Below, in pieces: positions 52,829-62,028 of a stretch of DNA of 64,000 nt. Both the position numbers and the translations under genes were made by a program. The stretch spans positions 1 to 64,000 of the forward strand of contig JANXXI010000188.1 of assembly GCA_025350695.1 (NCBI GenBank), in the 5' to 3' direction. The stretch is from Acidobacteriota bacterium. Lineage in GTDB: Bacteria; Acidobacteriota; Terriglobia; Bryobacterales; Bryobacteraceae. The first letter of the stretch is position 1. The number at the start of each line of letters is the position of its first letter. The notes below the pieces were generated by a model that ran no database searches, was not told the DNA's origin, and saw only the letters and a program-made list of their open reading frames with translations.

Positions 52829-53515
52829 TTGAACCGAGTTGATTTTCCAACATTGGCTCTTAGAGCCGAAGTTTTTCCAAAGACGATTGCCGACCGCACC
52901 CGCAAGGTCTATGACCGGGTGTCGTTTATTTATCCAGCATCGACCTTCTTTTTTCATTCAAATGCGCACAAGTATGTCATGGAGGAGTCGGGGATTCAAG
53001 ATGGTTCCCGTGTTCTTGAAGTGGCGTGTGGGTCTGGGGAAATGTTCCGTCGCCTAGTTCATAAGAACCGGCGTGGGGAAACGATTGGGGTAGACATTTC
53101 GCCGAACATGGCGGCGAAGACCCAACGAGAAGCCCGCCGGGATTTCCCGGGGCAAAAGACGTACTGCCAGGCGGTGGACGCGCGGGCATTACCGTTTCGC
53201 GATGAATCCTTCGACTCGGTGGTTGTTTGCTATCTACTCGAACTGCTGGGGCAGGACGATGTTGTTTCCGTGCTCGAAGAGTTGCACCGTGTGTTGAAGC
53301 CGAAGTGCAAGTTGTCACTGGTGCTGATTGGGCAAAACACGGAACTATTTAATCGGGCTTACCGCGTGGCTGGTTCGGTTGCTCCGGCGTTTTGGGGCCG
53401 GCAAGTGGAGCAGAGCGTGCCAGGTCTAATCCGGGATTTGGATTTCCGAATTCTCAAGGACCGGGTACTGCGGCAAGGGTTTTATCCTTCGCGTGTTTTG
53501 ATCGCTCAAAAATAG
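52829..53515 (+). CDS. Class I SAM-dependent methyltransferase
   Basis: 228 residues from TTG 52829, with AAGGAG seven bases before; an earlier TTG 52808 lacks a good ribosome site. SAM motif I RVLEVACGSGEMFRRLV near 63-79, ETIGVDISPNMAAKTQREAR, DARALPFRDESFDSVVVCYL and ELHRVLKPKCKLSLVLIG near 160 are typical of Methyltransf_11/UbiE-like enzymes. Substrate unknown; a UbiE-like quinone methylase is possible but not proven. Confidence 0.88.
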   Translation: MNRVDFPTLALRAEVFPKTIADRTRKVYDRVSFIYPASTFFFHSNAHKYVMEESGIQDGSRVLEVACGSGEMFRRLVHKNRRGETIGVDISPNMAAKTQREARRDFPGQKTYCQAVDARALPFRDESFDSVVVCYLLELLGQDDVVSVLEELHRVLKPKCKLSLVLIGQNTELFNRAYRVAGSVAPAFWGRQVEQSVPGLIRDLDFRILKDRVLRQGFYPSRVLIAQK

Positions 53516-53528
53516 GCGGAAGAAAGCG

Positions 53529-53560
53529 TAGGGACGCCGCGACATCGACGCCCCTAGGGG
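53529..53560 (+). terminator. Hairpin between convergent genes
   Basis: TAGGGACG (53529-53536) and CGCCCCTA (53549-53556) pair with one mismatch; the right arm overlaps the perfect palindrome CCCCTAGGGG (53551-53560). Weak termination candidate, no U-run. Confidence 0.3.
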
Positions 53561-53569
53561 TTGATGATC

Positions 53570-56500
53570 CTATTGACAGGCGCGAACGGAACGGGTTGCC
53601 GAGGCGCCTGTTCGGTTTGTGACTACAACCGTCAACGAGTCCACTTTGACGGATGTGCTTGCAATCGTAACTGGCGCGGAAATTAAGAATGCTCCTCCGG
53701 TGCGAATCGAAAGCGGGCCTGAGTAGTAGTCACCCGCCAGTTCCGCCAGAGAGAGGGCCGGCAGTTTGGTTCCGTTCAGAGTTAAGTTTGCTACCGCCAG
53801 GTCGCGAGTTGTGCTGAAACCCGTCAAATCGAGTTGGAGACCGGGTGAGCCCACGCGATAGCAAGCGTCACTTAAGACCGGAGCTTGGGTTAGGACCCGG
53901 ATCAGCCCGGGGGACGGCAGAAGCGGTAACGCTTGACCACCAACAACCAATTTAGTTACGGCCAATCTGGTTTGGCTAGCCACAGTTCCAGTGGAATTCA
54001 GGTTCAATGGGACTCTTCGCACGCCGGCTGGAATTGTAATGACGGTTGATCTGGATCCGCTTGTGAAGCGTACGGCTGGATCGGGCTGATTGGTTTCACT
54101 GGATACCGAGCCTGTTTCCGCGCTGGCCTTGATTTCAACAGTTGCCTCAATTGGCAGCGAGTAGGCCTCGGATACCTCAAGAGTGACGGGCACGGGGCTG
54201 AGAGCTGGAGCAACCGTCCCAGTGGAACCGCTGAAAGTAATTTGAGGCATGGGCGGCAATTTTGGATTGAGCGTGCATGTTTCGGCCGCCAGACGGTACT
54301 GTGCGTCACGAACCAAAATATCAAAATCGGCGGAACCTGCCCGTGAAGGCGTTCCCGCTAAGGTCCCGTTTTTCCCCAGGCTGATGCCAACCGGCAAAGT
54401 TCCATTCACGCTCCAACTGTACGGAGCTATTCCGCCAGTCACCAGAGGCTCGAACGAGAAAGCATCTCCGACCGTCGGTTGAGCGGTTGGGCATGCGCGG
54501 CTTAATTTGATCGGGTTGGGCGCAATGGTGAAAGAGCAATCCTGCGAAGCAGAGAGTCCTGAAGCGTCCCGCACGTTGAGGCCGAACCTAAAATCACCGG
54601 CTTCCGTGGGAACGCCGCTCAGCAATCCTTGGCTGGATACATAGAGTCCGGCTGGCATACGGCCTGAGGAACTCCACAGCAACGGACCGGCTCCGCCAAC
54701 CACGGTCAAGGATTGACTGTAGGCGGCGTTGACCCTACCGGGCGCCAGTGGGCAGGCGTTGATGCTTAAATCGGCGCGGGAAACGCTGAGGCTACAGGGA
54801 ACGGAAACTTTTCGTCCCGAGGCATCTTCGGCTTGCAGCCGGAATTGGTAAGCGCCTCCATCATTCGGGCGGCCTGTTATCGAACCGTCGGGGGCAATGG
54901 ACAACCCCGCGGGGAAATTGCCGAGAGTTGTCCAAGCGTAGGGCGCTTGTCCCCCGCTTGCCGCAACCTTTTGGTTGTAACTTGCTCCGGTCACGCCGCT
55001 TGGAAGAGGGCATGCGGTTGTAAGGTTGATGGATGGCTTGGAAGCGGTTATAGAGCAGTTCTTGGAGAACGTTTTTTCCTGCTGATCTCTTAAAGCCAAC
55101 GAAAAGGGGAAGCTTCCGTCACTTTGCGGAATACCTGCAATTATTCCCGAAGGGTTCACGGTAAGCCCGGAAGGAAGGGTTCCGCTTGCCGACCACAAAT
55201 AGGGACCGTTTCCACCAGCGGCTTGCAGGAGTTCGTTGACGGGGACGCCGACCGTTACCGATCCGGCCGGGCATGCCATGATGGCTGGATCCGGCAAGGA
55301 GGGTTGAACGGTTAATTAAGGCGCACTGACGGCTTGCCGGTTCGGCGGCTCCAGCTTTTGCGGAGGCAACACGAAGGTCGAAGAGATAGTTGCCGGCGCG
55401 CGACGGGGTACCGGAAATGATTCCAGCTTCAGAAAGAGTAAGCCCCGGAATAGGAGAGTTGTTCCCCCAACTCCAGACAAACGGGCCCGCGCCACCGGTC
55501 GCGGCGAGTGTGGCTCTAAAGGCCGAACCGGCGACGGCGACCGGAAGCGGGCAACTTCTTTCAGAGATAAGAAGGGAGGGAGGAACTACGGTGAGCGAAG
55601 CACGTTGCACATCGGTGAATTCGATGTCGTCAATCTTGCTGGTTACGCTAAGGGTGAAATCATAAACACCCGTAGCCGGTGGGATACCGGTGAGGATACC
55701 GCCCGGCGTCAAAGACAACCAGGGTATGTTCTGGCCCGGATCGGTGAGCATGGTCCAGCGGTAAGTCGTTCCTCCGATGGCTAGCAGAGGAATGGCTACG
55801 GGATCCCCGACTGTTACTGGCCCGAGTGGTCCTGCCGACACAATCGACATGCCTTGCAAAAGAACTCCATTGCGGGCGCGGAAACCAAATCTACCAGCGG
55901 GGATACCGACCACGTTGCGATACTGCCTACGGTTAACAAGGGATTGGGGGCCGTTGCCGAGGAACGATCCAAGCACTAGAGATCCAGGCAATTCAAAAGA
56001 TGTGCCGGGGAGTCCAGTTCCATTGGACCAGCCAACCGCCGCGGACACGCCACCAACGCCGCCAACACCGCCGCTTGCGGCCCCAGTTTCCCACGAGATA
56101 GCTGCGTAGTTGAATTCCAAGTCGAAGTTGCCGGGACCTAAATCGGAACGATCGATTAAGACCAGTTGAAACGAGTTCAACTTGTCGTCCTTGGTATTGA
56201 AATAGCCCACGTTGATATAGTTCACGCCGAAGGCAAGATGGCCGTTTACAGTATCGTTGCCATAGGTAACGAGGCTGGAACGGGGCGCCCGCGTGTCGAC
56301 ATCGGCAAAGAACGCGGCGATGATTTCCTTGTGCACGGAATCCAAACCGAACGGGGTGAACGAAGGCAGGGCGCTATCGAAAGTAATATTGCCGTTGTTG
56401 TTGACGTAGCAGGAAGTACGGGTTTGCCCGAAGAAATTGATAGTGAATCCCAGCGGGACTAAAGGGCTCGACCCGTCGTCATTAGCGGGGATGCTGCCGA

Positions 56501-56603
56501 GCTTGAATCCAGGGTTGGTTCGAATGGACTGGGCCGATGCCGGCGCAACCCAGAGCGAGGCGAGAGCGGAAAATGCGAGCGTCGTTTTAAACAGCTTAAT
56601 CAT
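53570..56603 (-). pseudogene. Secreted NIDO/Ig-repeat giant protein with a 4-base TTAA duplication
   Basis: Reads from ATG 56603 (signal peptide IKLFKTTLAFSALASLWVAP) through a NIDO-like domain (about 30-230: NFFGQTRTSCYVNNNGNITF, IIAAFFADVDTRAPRSSLV), then Ig-like repeats of the pattern ACPxG..GG..PYxWS..G.LP.GL. At TTAATTAA (55312-55319) the frame breaks; removing one TTAA joins ASRQCAL to TVQPSLPDPAIMACP exactly in register with the other repeats (compare CSFTIAPNPIKLSRACP). The restored protein has 1009 residues, with about six Ig-like repeats and a C-terminal beta domain. Nidogen-plus-Ig surface proteins may be adhesins. Probably disrupted in this strain. Confidence 0.8.
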
Positions 56604-57636
56604 TTGAAATCTCCTGGCCCGCCACTGTGACAAGCCTCGGCTCCTCAGCATCCCCATCGAGCATTGAGTTGGTTGCCTTGGCGGAAGTAGTCAGTTGAAA
56701 GACGGCATTGCCATTGGCTCTAAAAATGCCGTTCGGCGTGGTTCGAGTTTCAAACACGGCTTTGGCCCGTCCATCGGAGGAGGTGAACAGCCGAATCTGG
56801 CCGCCGGTATCCGTTGATGATGCGGTTGCGATAAATGCGTTGTCGCCGCTGAAGCCGACACCAGCCAACCTTTCCGGTTGCGTGGATTCCCACTGGATTT
56901 CGACGTTAGAACGGCCCGGCAAGGAATCAAATAAAAGAACGGCATTGCTGTTTTCCGGTCCCAATACGAAGGAGTGAGAATTATGCGCGAAGCTCATGGC
57001 TCCGAATGACTCCGTTTCGGCGATTGTGGCGGCGGATTGAGCACCGGCCTGCATGACAACCACGCGACCCAGAAGGGCGGCTGCGACCAATTCTCCGTCA
57101 TCTGAGATTGCTAGAGAAGACGGGTTGTTCTCCGAGTTGAGATTCGCGCGCCAAAGCCGGGTGAGTCCAGCGGCGCCGATACGCCAAGATTCAAGACCGC
57201 CATTTGCGAATAAGCCAAAGGCCTTGCCAGACGGCGAAATTGCAGCTACAGGTGCGCCTTCGAACTTCAGATCCTCTGCTTGAAGGATTTGTAGTGAACC
57301 GTTCCAATCGATCACAGCCAACCCGGACTGTCCAACGAAACGCATCAATGCCCGTTTGGCTTGTGGAACGATCCACGCCTGTTCGATGGGCGTCCCAGCG
57401 GTAATCACCCCGCCGAGCGCTGCAGATCCTGGGATGCCCTCCACTAGACGTAATTGCTTCGATTGTTCATCGAGGACACTTCCCAAACGGGGATTTGCGA
57501 TGGCTAGTCCGTTATCGGCTGAGTGGAGCGACGTAGCTATGATGGCGGAAAAAATAGACAGGTGCCTGATTTGGCGGAAAGCAGGCTGGTATAGGCGTAG
57601 AATTCCCATGCCCGGCAATCGGAGGAATTTGCACAA
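56596..57636 (-). CDS. Exported beta-propeller-like protein upstream of the NIDO/Ig gene
   Basis: 346 residues from TTG 57636, preceded by AAAAGG (seven bases); ATG 57609 is the alternative. A hydrophobic export segment RHLSIFSAIIATSLHSADNG is followed by WD40/YncE-type propeller strands (AISDDGELVAAALLGRVVV, MSFAHNSHSFVLGPENSNA, GFSGDNAFIATASSTDTGGQ). The end overlaps the ATG of the NIDO/Ig gene by eight bases, so they are an operon. No enzymatic motif. Confidence 0.7.
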   Translation of the reverse strand: MCKFLRLPGMGILRLYQPAFRQIRHLSIFSAIIATSLHSADNGLAIANPRLGSVLDEQSKQLRLVEGIPGSAALGGVITAGTPIEQAWIVPQAKRALMRFVGQSGLAVIDWNGSLQILQAEDLKFEGAPVAAISPSGKAFGLFANGGLESWRIGAAGLTRLWRANLNSENNPSSLAISDDGELVAAALLGRVVVMQAGAQSAATIAETESFGAMSFAHNSHSFVLGPENSNAVLLFDSLPGRSNVEIQWESTQPERLAGVGFSGDNAFIATASSTDTGGQIRLFTSSDGRAKAVFETRTTPNGIFRANGNAVFQLTTSAKATNSMLDGDAEEPRLVTVAGQEISND

Positions 57637-57742
57637 AACTTTACCTTTTCACTTTTGAGCAAGGTTGCGTATAATGATTCAGTAACCTAACGGGCGTGTT
57701 TTTCGCCCTTGATATCAGCGACTTTGAGAAAAGCGAGCGGAC

Positions 57743-59074
57743 ATGTCGGCCATCATTAACCCAATCCCTTCACCGTCACCCACTCCTGCGCCAGCGCATG
57801 GATCACCTAAACTTGTCCAGTCCCCGGCTCCACCGGAGAAGGGAAGATCGTACAAACTGTGGGGGGCTTTGGCTGCGGTTGTGATTGCATTGGGGGCTTG
57901 GTATGCCTCATCGAAGCAGGCCCAGACAAAGCCGGAAACGGTAGTGGTGATTCCTACCGTGAGGGCTCAGAAAGGCTCGATCGATCAAGTGGTTCGGGTT
58001 GCGGGGCAGACAGCGGCCAGGCAATACGCCAACATCGCCGCGCCAAGGATCATGGGGCCGGAAGGCAGTCGTCCTTTGGTGCTTTTGAAGCTAGCTCCTT
58101 CCGGCGTACACATTACGAAGGGAACGTTGATCGCCTCGATTGATGGACAGGGATTGCAGGACCACATTGAGGACTTGACCGATACTGTTGAGGCGGCAGA
58201 AGCAGACGTTCGTAAGCGCGAAGCGGAATTGCTGCTGGATATGGAAACACTTCGCCAGAGCATCCTGGCGGCGAAGGCGGAAGCGGATAAGGCGAAGATT
58301 GAAGCGTCTGCATCGGAAGTTCGCACCGAAGTTGAACGGCAACTGCTGGCTTTATCGGCCGACGAAACCGCCGCCCGATATAAGCAGTTGGAAACCGACA
58401 TTAACAACAAGAAGATATCGAACGCCTCCAATCTTGCAATCTTGAAGTTCACTCTCGAAAGGCACAAGCGGCATATTGGGCGGCACAAAGTGGACATTGA
58501 GAAATTCTCTATCCGCGCTCCCATTGATGGTCTTCTGGTATATTCCTCAGTGTGGGGCGGAAGCAGTATGCGTCAAATTGAGGTTGGCGATCCGATCTCC
58601 CCCGGTCAGCCATTCATGAAAATTGTTAACACCAATACCATGATGGTTGAGGCCAAAATCAATCAGTCGGAATCGGAGCAATTCCGCATTGGCCAATCGG
58701 CCAAGGTCAGCCTGGACGCATTCAGCGGCAAGAGCTTCCCCGCTAAAGTTTATTCGATCACGCCGATGGCGGTGGGCTCCTACAGGACCAACTTCTTCAT
58801 TCGGAACATTCCGCTCAGGATTCAGATCAACGGTTCTGATTCTCAACTAATTCCTGATTTGTCGGCTTCGGCTGACATCGTGCTTGGCCAGCAGTCTGAT
58901 AAGGTTGTTGTTCCGTTATCGGCAGTAAAAACGGAAAATGGCAAGGCATTGGTGGGGGTTAAGACCGCCACCGGATTCGAAAATCGGACGGTGGAACTGG
59001 GCATGCGGAATAACACGCACGTTGCGGTTTTGTCCGGTATAACGGATGGCCAAGAGATTCGGGCTAGCTTCTAA
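57743..59074 (+). CDS. HlyD/RND-type periplasmic adaptor subunit
   Basis: 443 residues. A Pro-rich cytoplasmic start, one membrane anchor LWGALAAVVIALGAWYASSK near 38-57, a lipoyl-like hairpin interrupted by a long coiled coil (about 130-240: DLTDTVEAAEADVRKREAEL and similar), a barrel domain (FSIRAPIDGLLVYSSVWGGS, GDPISPGQPFMKIVNTNTMM) and a C-terminal membrane-proximal domain. No ATPase or RND pump gene is adjacent in the window; one could lie elsewhere. A TATAAT at 57670-57675 is a possible -10. Confidence 0.85.
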   Translation: MSAIINPIPSPSPTPAPAHGSPKLVQSPAPPEKGRSYKLWGALAAVVIALGAWYASSKQAQTKPETVVVIPTVRAQKGSIDQVVRVAGQTAARQYANIAAPRIMGPEGSRPLVLLKLAPSGVHITKGTLIASIDGQGLQDHIEDLTDTVEAAEADVRKREAELLLDMETLRQSILAAKAEADKAKIEASASEVRTEVERQLLALSADETAARYKQLETDINNKKISNASNLAILKFTLERHKRHIGRHKVDIEKFSIRAPIDGLLVYSSVWGGSSMRQIEVGDPISPGQPFMKIVNTNTMMVEAKINQSESEQFRIGQSAKVSLDAFSGKSFPAKVYSITPMAVGSYRTNFFIRNIPLRIQINGSDSQLIPDLSASADIVLGQQSDKVVVPLSAVKTENGKALVGVKTATGFENRTVELGMRNNTHVAVLSGITDGQEIRASF

Positions 59075-59084
59075 CTACGATTAT

Positions 59085-59104
59085 TGGCCGCGAGTGAACG
59101 CGAA
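59085..59104 (+). repeat. Dispersed short repeat, copy 2
   Basis: TGGCCGCGAGTGAACGCGAA, followed by another GAACCCGAAT unit; 19 of 20 bases match 25541-25560 in the same orientation. In this copy the last base is the A of the ATG of the next gene, so the repeat supplies the start codon context. Similar short GAACGCGAAT-type units recur in other Acidobacteriota by recollection; not verified here. Confidence 0.55.
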
Positions 59105-60120
59105 TGAACCCGAATAAGAAACCCAACGGCTACCATTCTACAGCGCTTATCGCGGTTTTCCTTACGCTTCCATTGCTGGCGGAGAGACCGTCGGTTGTCC
59201 TTGACTCCGGCGCCGCTCACCTTACCATCGACCTTCTTGGTGGCGGAATTGTTGGCTTCGAGCTGACGGATCTGCCGCTTAATCCATTTACCTGGGAACA
59301 GAAGGGTGGGGAGCAAGAGGCTCGACCACGGGGGCACTTTCTATGCCTGGATCGATGGGGGGCTCCCTCTGATGCTGAGAAAGCTAATGGGATGCCGTTC
59401 CATGGCGAGGCGTCGAAGGTTGTCTGGAAAGTAGCCAAGCAATCGGCCCTTGAGGTGGAAATGTCGGCGGAGTTGCCGATGGCGAAATTGAGGATTGTGC
59501 GGCGGGTGAGGATGGAGCCAGGAGCGGCGGTGGCTGAGGTCTCGGAAACCGTCACGAATTTGAATCCATTGGGACGGATTTACAATTGGGTGCAGCATCC
59601 TTCGATTGCTCCGCCATTCTTGGATGAATCCACTATTTTGAGTTCCAATGCTGGGGTGGGATTTCCTCAGTCGGATCCGGGGAGCGAAATGCGTTGGCCA
59701 TGGGCTTCGAAGAACGACATGCGGGTTGATGTCAGCAGGCTGGGGGGCGATCCTGATCCCAACGTGGTGTCCTTCGTGGTGGATTCCGATGAGGGTTGGG
59801 TTACGGCGGCGAATCCGGCAAAGAAATTGCTTGTCGGCTATTTGTGGAGGACCGAGGATTATCCGTGGTTGAACATTTGGCGTCACTCTGAAAATGGCAA
59901 ACCGGCGGCGCGGGGTTTGGAATTCGGTACAACCGGATTGCATCAACCGTTTCCTGTATTGGTCAAGAAGGGTACGATGCTGGGGCGGCCCCTGTATGCT
60001 TTCCTTGATGCCGGAGAATCGCAGACGCGCGGTTATTGGATGTTTCTCACACGCGTGCCGCAGGGCTTTGCGGGGGCGTCGAGCGTGACTCGAGGTCGGA
60101 ACAAGATCAGCGTCCAGTGA
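59104..60120 (+). CDS. PmoA/DUF6807-like secreted beta-sandwich protein
   Basis: 338 residues from the ATG inside the dispersed repeat. Signal-like STALIAVFLTLPLLAERPS, then a galactose-mutarotase-like supersandwich: HLTIDLLGGGIVGFELTDLP, RIVRRVRMEPGAAVAEVSET and YNWVQHPSIAPPFLDESTI. Known mutarotase-like aldose epimerases share the fold, so a sugar-binding or epimerase role is possible. Overlaps the Nudix gene by 14 bases on the other strand. Confidence 0.7.
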   Translation: MNPNKKPNGYHSTALIAVFLTLPLLAERPSVVLDSGAAHLTIDLLGGGIVGFELTDLPLNPFTWEQKGGEQEARPRGHFLCLDRWGAPSDAEKANGMPFHGEASKVVWKVAKQSALEVEMSAELPMAKLRIVRRVRMEPGAAVAEVSETVTNLNPLGRIYNWVQHPSIAPPFLDESTILSSNAGVGFPQSDPGSEMRWPWASKNDMRVDVSRLGGDPDPNVVSFVVDSDEGWVTAANPAKKLLVGYLWRTEDYPWLNIWRHSENGKPAARGLEFGTTGLHQPFPVLVKKGTMLGRPLYAFLDAGESQTRGYWMFLTRVPQGFAGASSVTRGRNKISVQ

Positions 60121-60619
60121 CCTTGCTTAGGTAATAGCGCAAGGCTTCGATTGAATCGGGCGCGATGCTTTCACCGGCCTCGACTTTTTGGAATACTTCC
60201 TCAAGTGTCATGAAGGTTCCGTCCACCACTTCTTCGGGCTGAAAGCGCATGGGGCCATCCCACCGGCAGGAATAAATGCCACCAAAAACGCGTGACTGCT
60301 TATCTTCGAAATAGAGGACTCCGTGGCTGGTCAGCGGGGTTCCGGTTACACCCAGCTCTTCTTGTAGTTCGCGGGAGGCTCCCTCGTCGTAGCTTTCTCC
60401 GGCGGCTATGACTCCTCCCGCGGCCAGGTCGAGGTAGCCGGGATAGATATCTTTGATGAGTGTTCTGGTTTGAACGAACAATTGGCCCGCAGAGTTGAAG
60501 ACCAACACGTAGGTGCAGCGGTGGAGCAGGCGCTGGCTTCGCATTTCGTGGCGTGGGGCAACGGCTACTTCGCGATTTTGATCGTCGACAATTTGGACTA
60601 ACTCGTTGGATGGGGACAT
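60107..60619 (-). CDS. Nudix hydrolase (YfcD-like)
   Basis: 170 residues. Nudix box GGVIAAGESYDEGASRELQE at about 68-87 continues as ELG, matching the GX5EX7REUXEEXGU consensus, with RCTYVLVFNSAGQLFVQTRT before it and LYFEDKQSRVFGGIYSCRWD after. Likely hydrolyses a nucleoside diphosphate-linked compound. YfcD-like proteins are of uncertain specificity. Confidence 0.9.
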   Translation of the reverse strand: MSPSNELVQIVDDQNREVAVAPRHEMRSQRLLHRCTYVLVFNSAGQLFVQTRTLIKDIYPGYLDLAAGGVIAAGESYDEGASRELQEELGVTGTPLTSHGVLYFEDKQSRVFGGIYSCRWDGPMRFQPEEVVDGTFMTLEEVFQKVEAGESIAPDSIEALRYYLSKVTGR

Positions 60620-60675
60620 TGGGTTAAGCCCTGGATTTTGTTCAGATACTCAACAGGCTGGCAAGGGGGCCATCC

Positions 60676-60793
60676 GCAGACGAGGGCGTCTGCCCCAGTG
60701 TACCCAGCATGGCAAAGATGTAGCAACTTGCTGGGTTCAACCGCCGGATGCGGAAAACCGCACTCCGGTGGTGTAAAATCCCCGTCACTCGAC
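60676..60793 (+). mobile_element. 3' relic of a group II intron (class C-like): domain V hairpin and truncated domain VI
   Basis: The hairpin 60741-60771 (CCGCCGGATGCGG, AAAA loop, CCGCA, bulge, TCCGGTGG) has the domain V layout. The CGC triad at 60742-60744 is paired with a G-U at the expected position, the lower and upper stems are complete, and a one-base bulge (C60763) stands where two bases are normal. It is followed by TGTAAAATCCCCGTCACTCGAC, like the end of domain VI with its 5' arm shortened. Upstream are GCAGACG/CGTCTGC (60676-60693) and ACCCAGCA/TGCTGGGT (60702-60736). No intron-encoded protein is present, so this is a dead remnant between two minus-strand genes. No other features were seen in 60620-60799. 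Confidence 0.6.
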
Positions 60794-60799
60794 CGGATC

Positions 60800-61918
60800 C
60801 TAGACTTTTTTTACTACTGCGGCTACTGGTTTTGAACCTACTGGGATCAGGTTGAATAGCGGGGCGAGTTTGGCGCGGTTCCTGGTGATGGACTTTACGC
60901 GGATTACCGCCATGTCTCCGGAGTCCTGATTCAAGACGAGTACGAATTCATTGTCTGGGGTGGGCATCAGGAAGCCGGGATTCTTCCCGACCGCCACGAC
61001 GGCGATCACCTTGTGGTTGGCGATGTTCATTATAGTCACGTCGCCCGATTGGGGGCTAGCTACAAACAGGTAGTCGACGTCGGGGGTGGTGACGGTTGTC
61101 ATGCCGCGAGGGGCGCGTCCGGCGAGAATTGTTTCGGCGACTTCGGTCCGGTATGGATAAATAATGGCGACTGTGCCGGAACCCTCGCCGGCTAGGAAGA
61201 GTTGTCCTCCGTCATTCTTGAAGCACCAGTAATCGGGGCGAACGGCAAGGGAGAGGTGGCTGACGACCCGGCCTTCGGGTATGGAAAAGATTGTCAGCAG
61301 TTTGCGATCCGGATCTCCGGCCATGATGGCTTTGCTGTTGGATTGAAATCGGGCAATGGAGTATTGGCCATCGCCGGTCAGTTTCGCGATCACTTTAGCT
61401 TGCCGCAGATCGATTAGGACCGGTGAGGCCGTGGGGCCGAAACTTACCACGGCAAAGTCCAATTCTCCGGCCAAATCGAAGTCTACGGATGTGGCGGGAA
61501 GAGGTACGGTCCGAGAGACTTTCCAATCGGGCAGGCGGAGTTCGAGGAGACGATTGGGGTTCTTGGCGAGTGTCCAAATTGTGTGGCCGTCGGCGGAGAG
61601 TCGAATGTGGGTAAGGCTCTGTCCGGCCTTCCAGACTCTGCTGAATTTGAGATTGGCGGAGTCGATTTCGTGGATGGCTCCGTTTTCCGGGGTGAGGGCG
61701 AAGACCTTTTGTTCGGTGGGATGAGCCAGGATTTCACTGGGTCGGCCATCGACTGGGATGTGCCTAGCTACGGCAAAGGCGGAAAGATCGACTGCGGCGA
61801 TGGCTTTTCCTTCTTGGTTGGCTACGAAGGCGTAGCCGGGGAAGCCGGAAACCTTTGTTTTGGAGCAGCTTTCGAGGCTGGCGGCGGCTGACAGGGCGAG
61901 GAATTGGCGTCGGCGCAT
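60800..61918 (-). CDS. YncE-like 7-bladed beta-propeller, lipid-anchored or Tat-exported
   Basis: 372 residues from ATG 61918 (RRRQFLALSAAASLESC; the frame also starts at ATG 61924). The basic RRR start and Cys near residue 17 suggest Tat export and possible lipidation. Repeats of the YncE type: GYAFVANQEGKAIAAVDLSA, IRLSADGHTIWTLAKNPNRL, DYLFVASPQSGDVTIMNIAN. Function unknown; YncE-like proteins bind nucleic acid or act as stress-related periplasmic proteins. Confidence 0.8.
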   Translation of the reverse strand: MRRRQFLALSAAASLESCSKTKVSGFPGYAFVANQEGKAIAAVDLSAFAVARHIPVDGRPSEILAHPTEQKVFALTPENGAIHEIDSANLKFSRVWKAGQSLTHIRLSADGHTIWTLAKNPNRLLELRLPDWKVSRTVPLPATSVDFDLAGELDFAVVSFGPTASPVLIDLRQAKVIAKLTGDGQYSIARFQSNSKAIMAGDPDRKLLTIFSIPEGRVVSHLSLAVRPDYWCFKNDGGQLFLAGEGSGTVAIIYPYRTEVAETILAGRAPRGMTTVTTPDVDYLFVASPQSGDVTIMNIANHKVIAVVAVGKNPGFLMPTPDNEFVLVLNQDSGDMAVIRVKSITRNRAKLAPLFNLIPVGSKPVAAVVKKV

Positions 61919-62028
61919 GAACATCTTATTGTAACGTTGGGGGTGGGCGGAATTTCGGAGCGGGTCCGATACCTGGGCAGGCCGTCCTGGGGTCGGTCCA
62001 ACTATTCGTTTTAGGAGATTTTTCGGGT

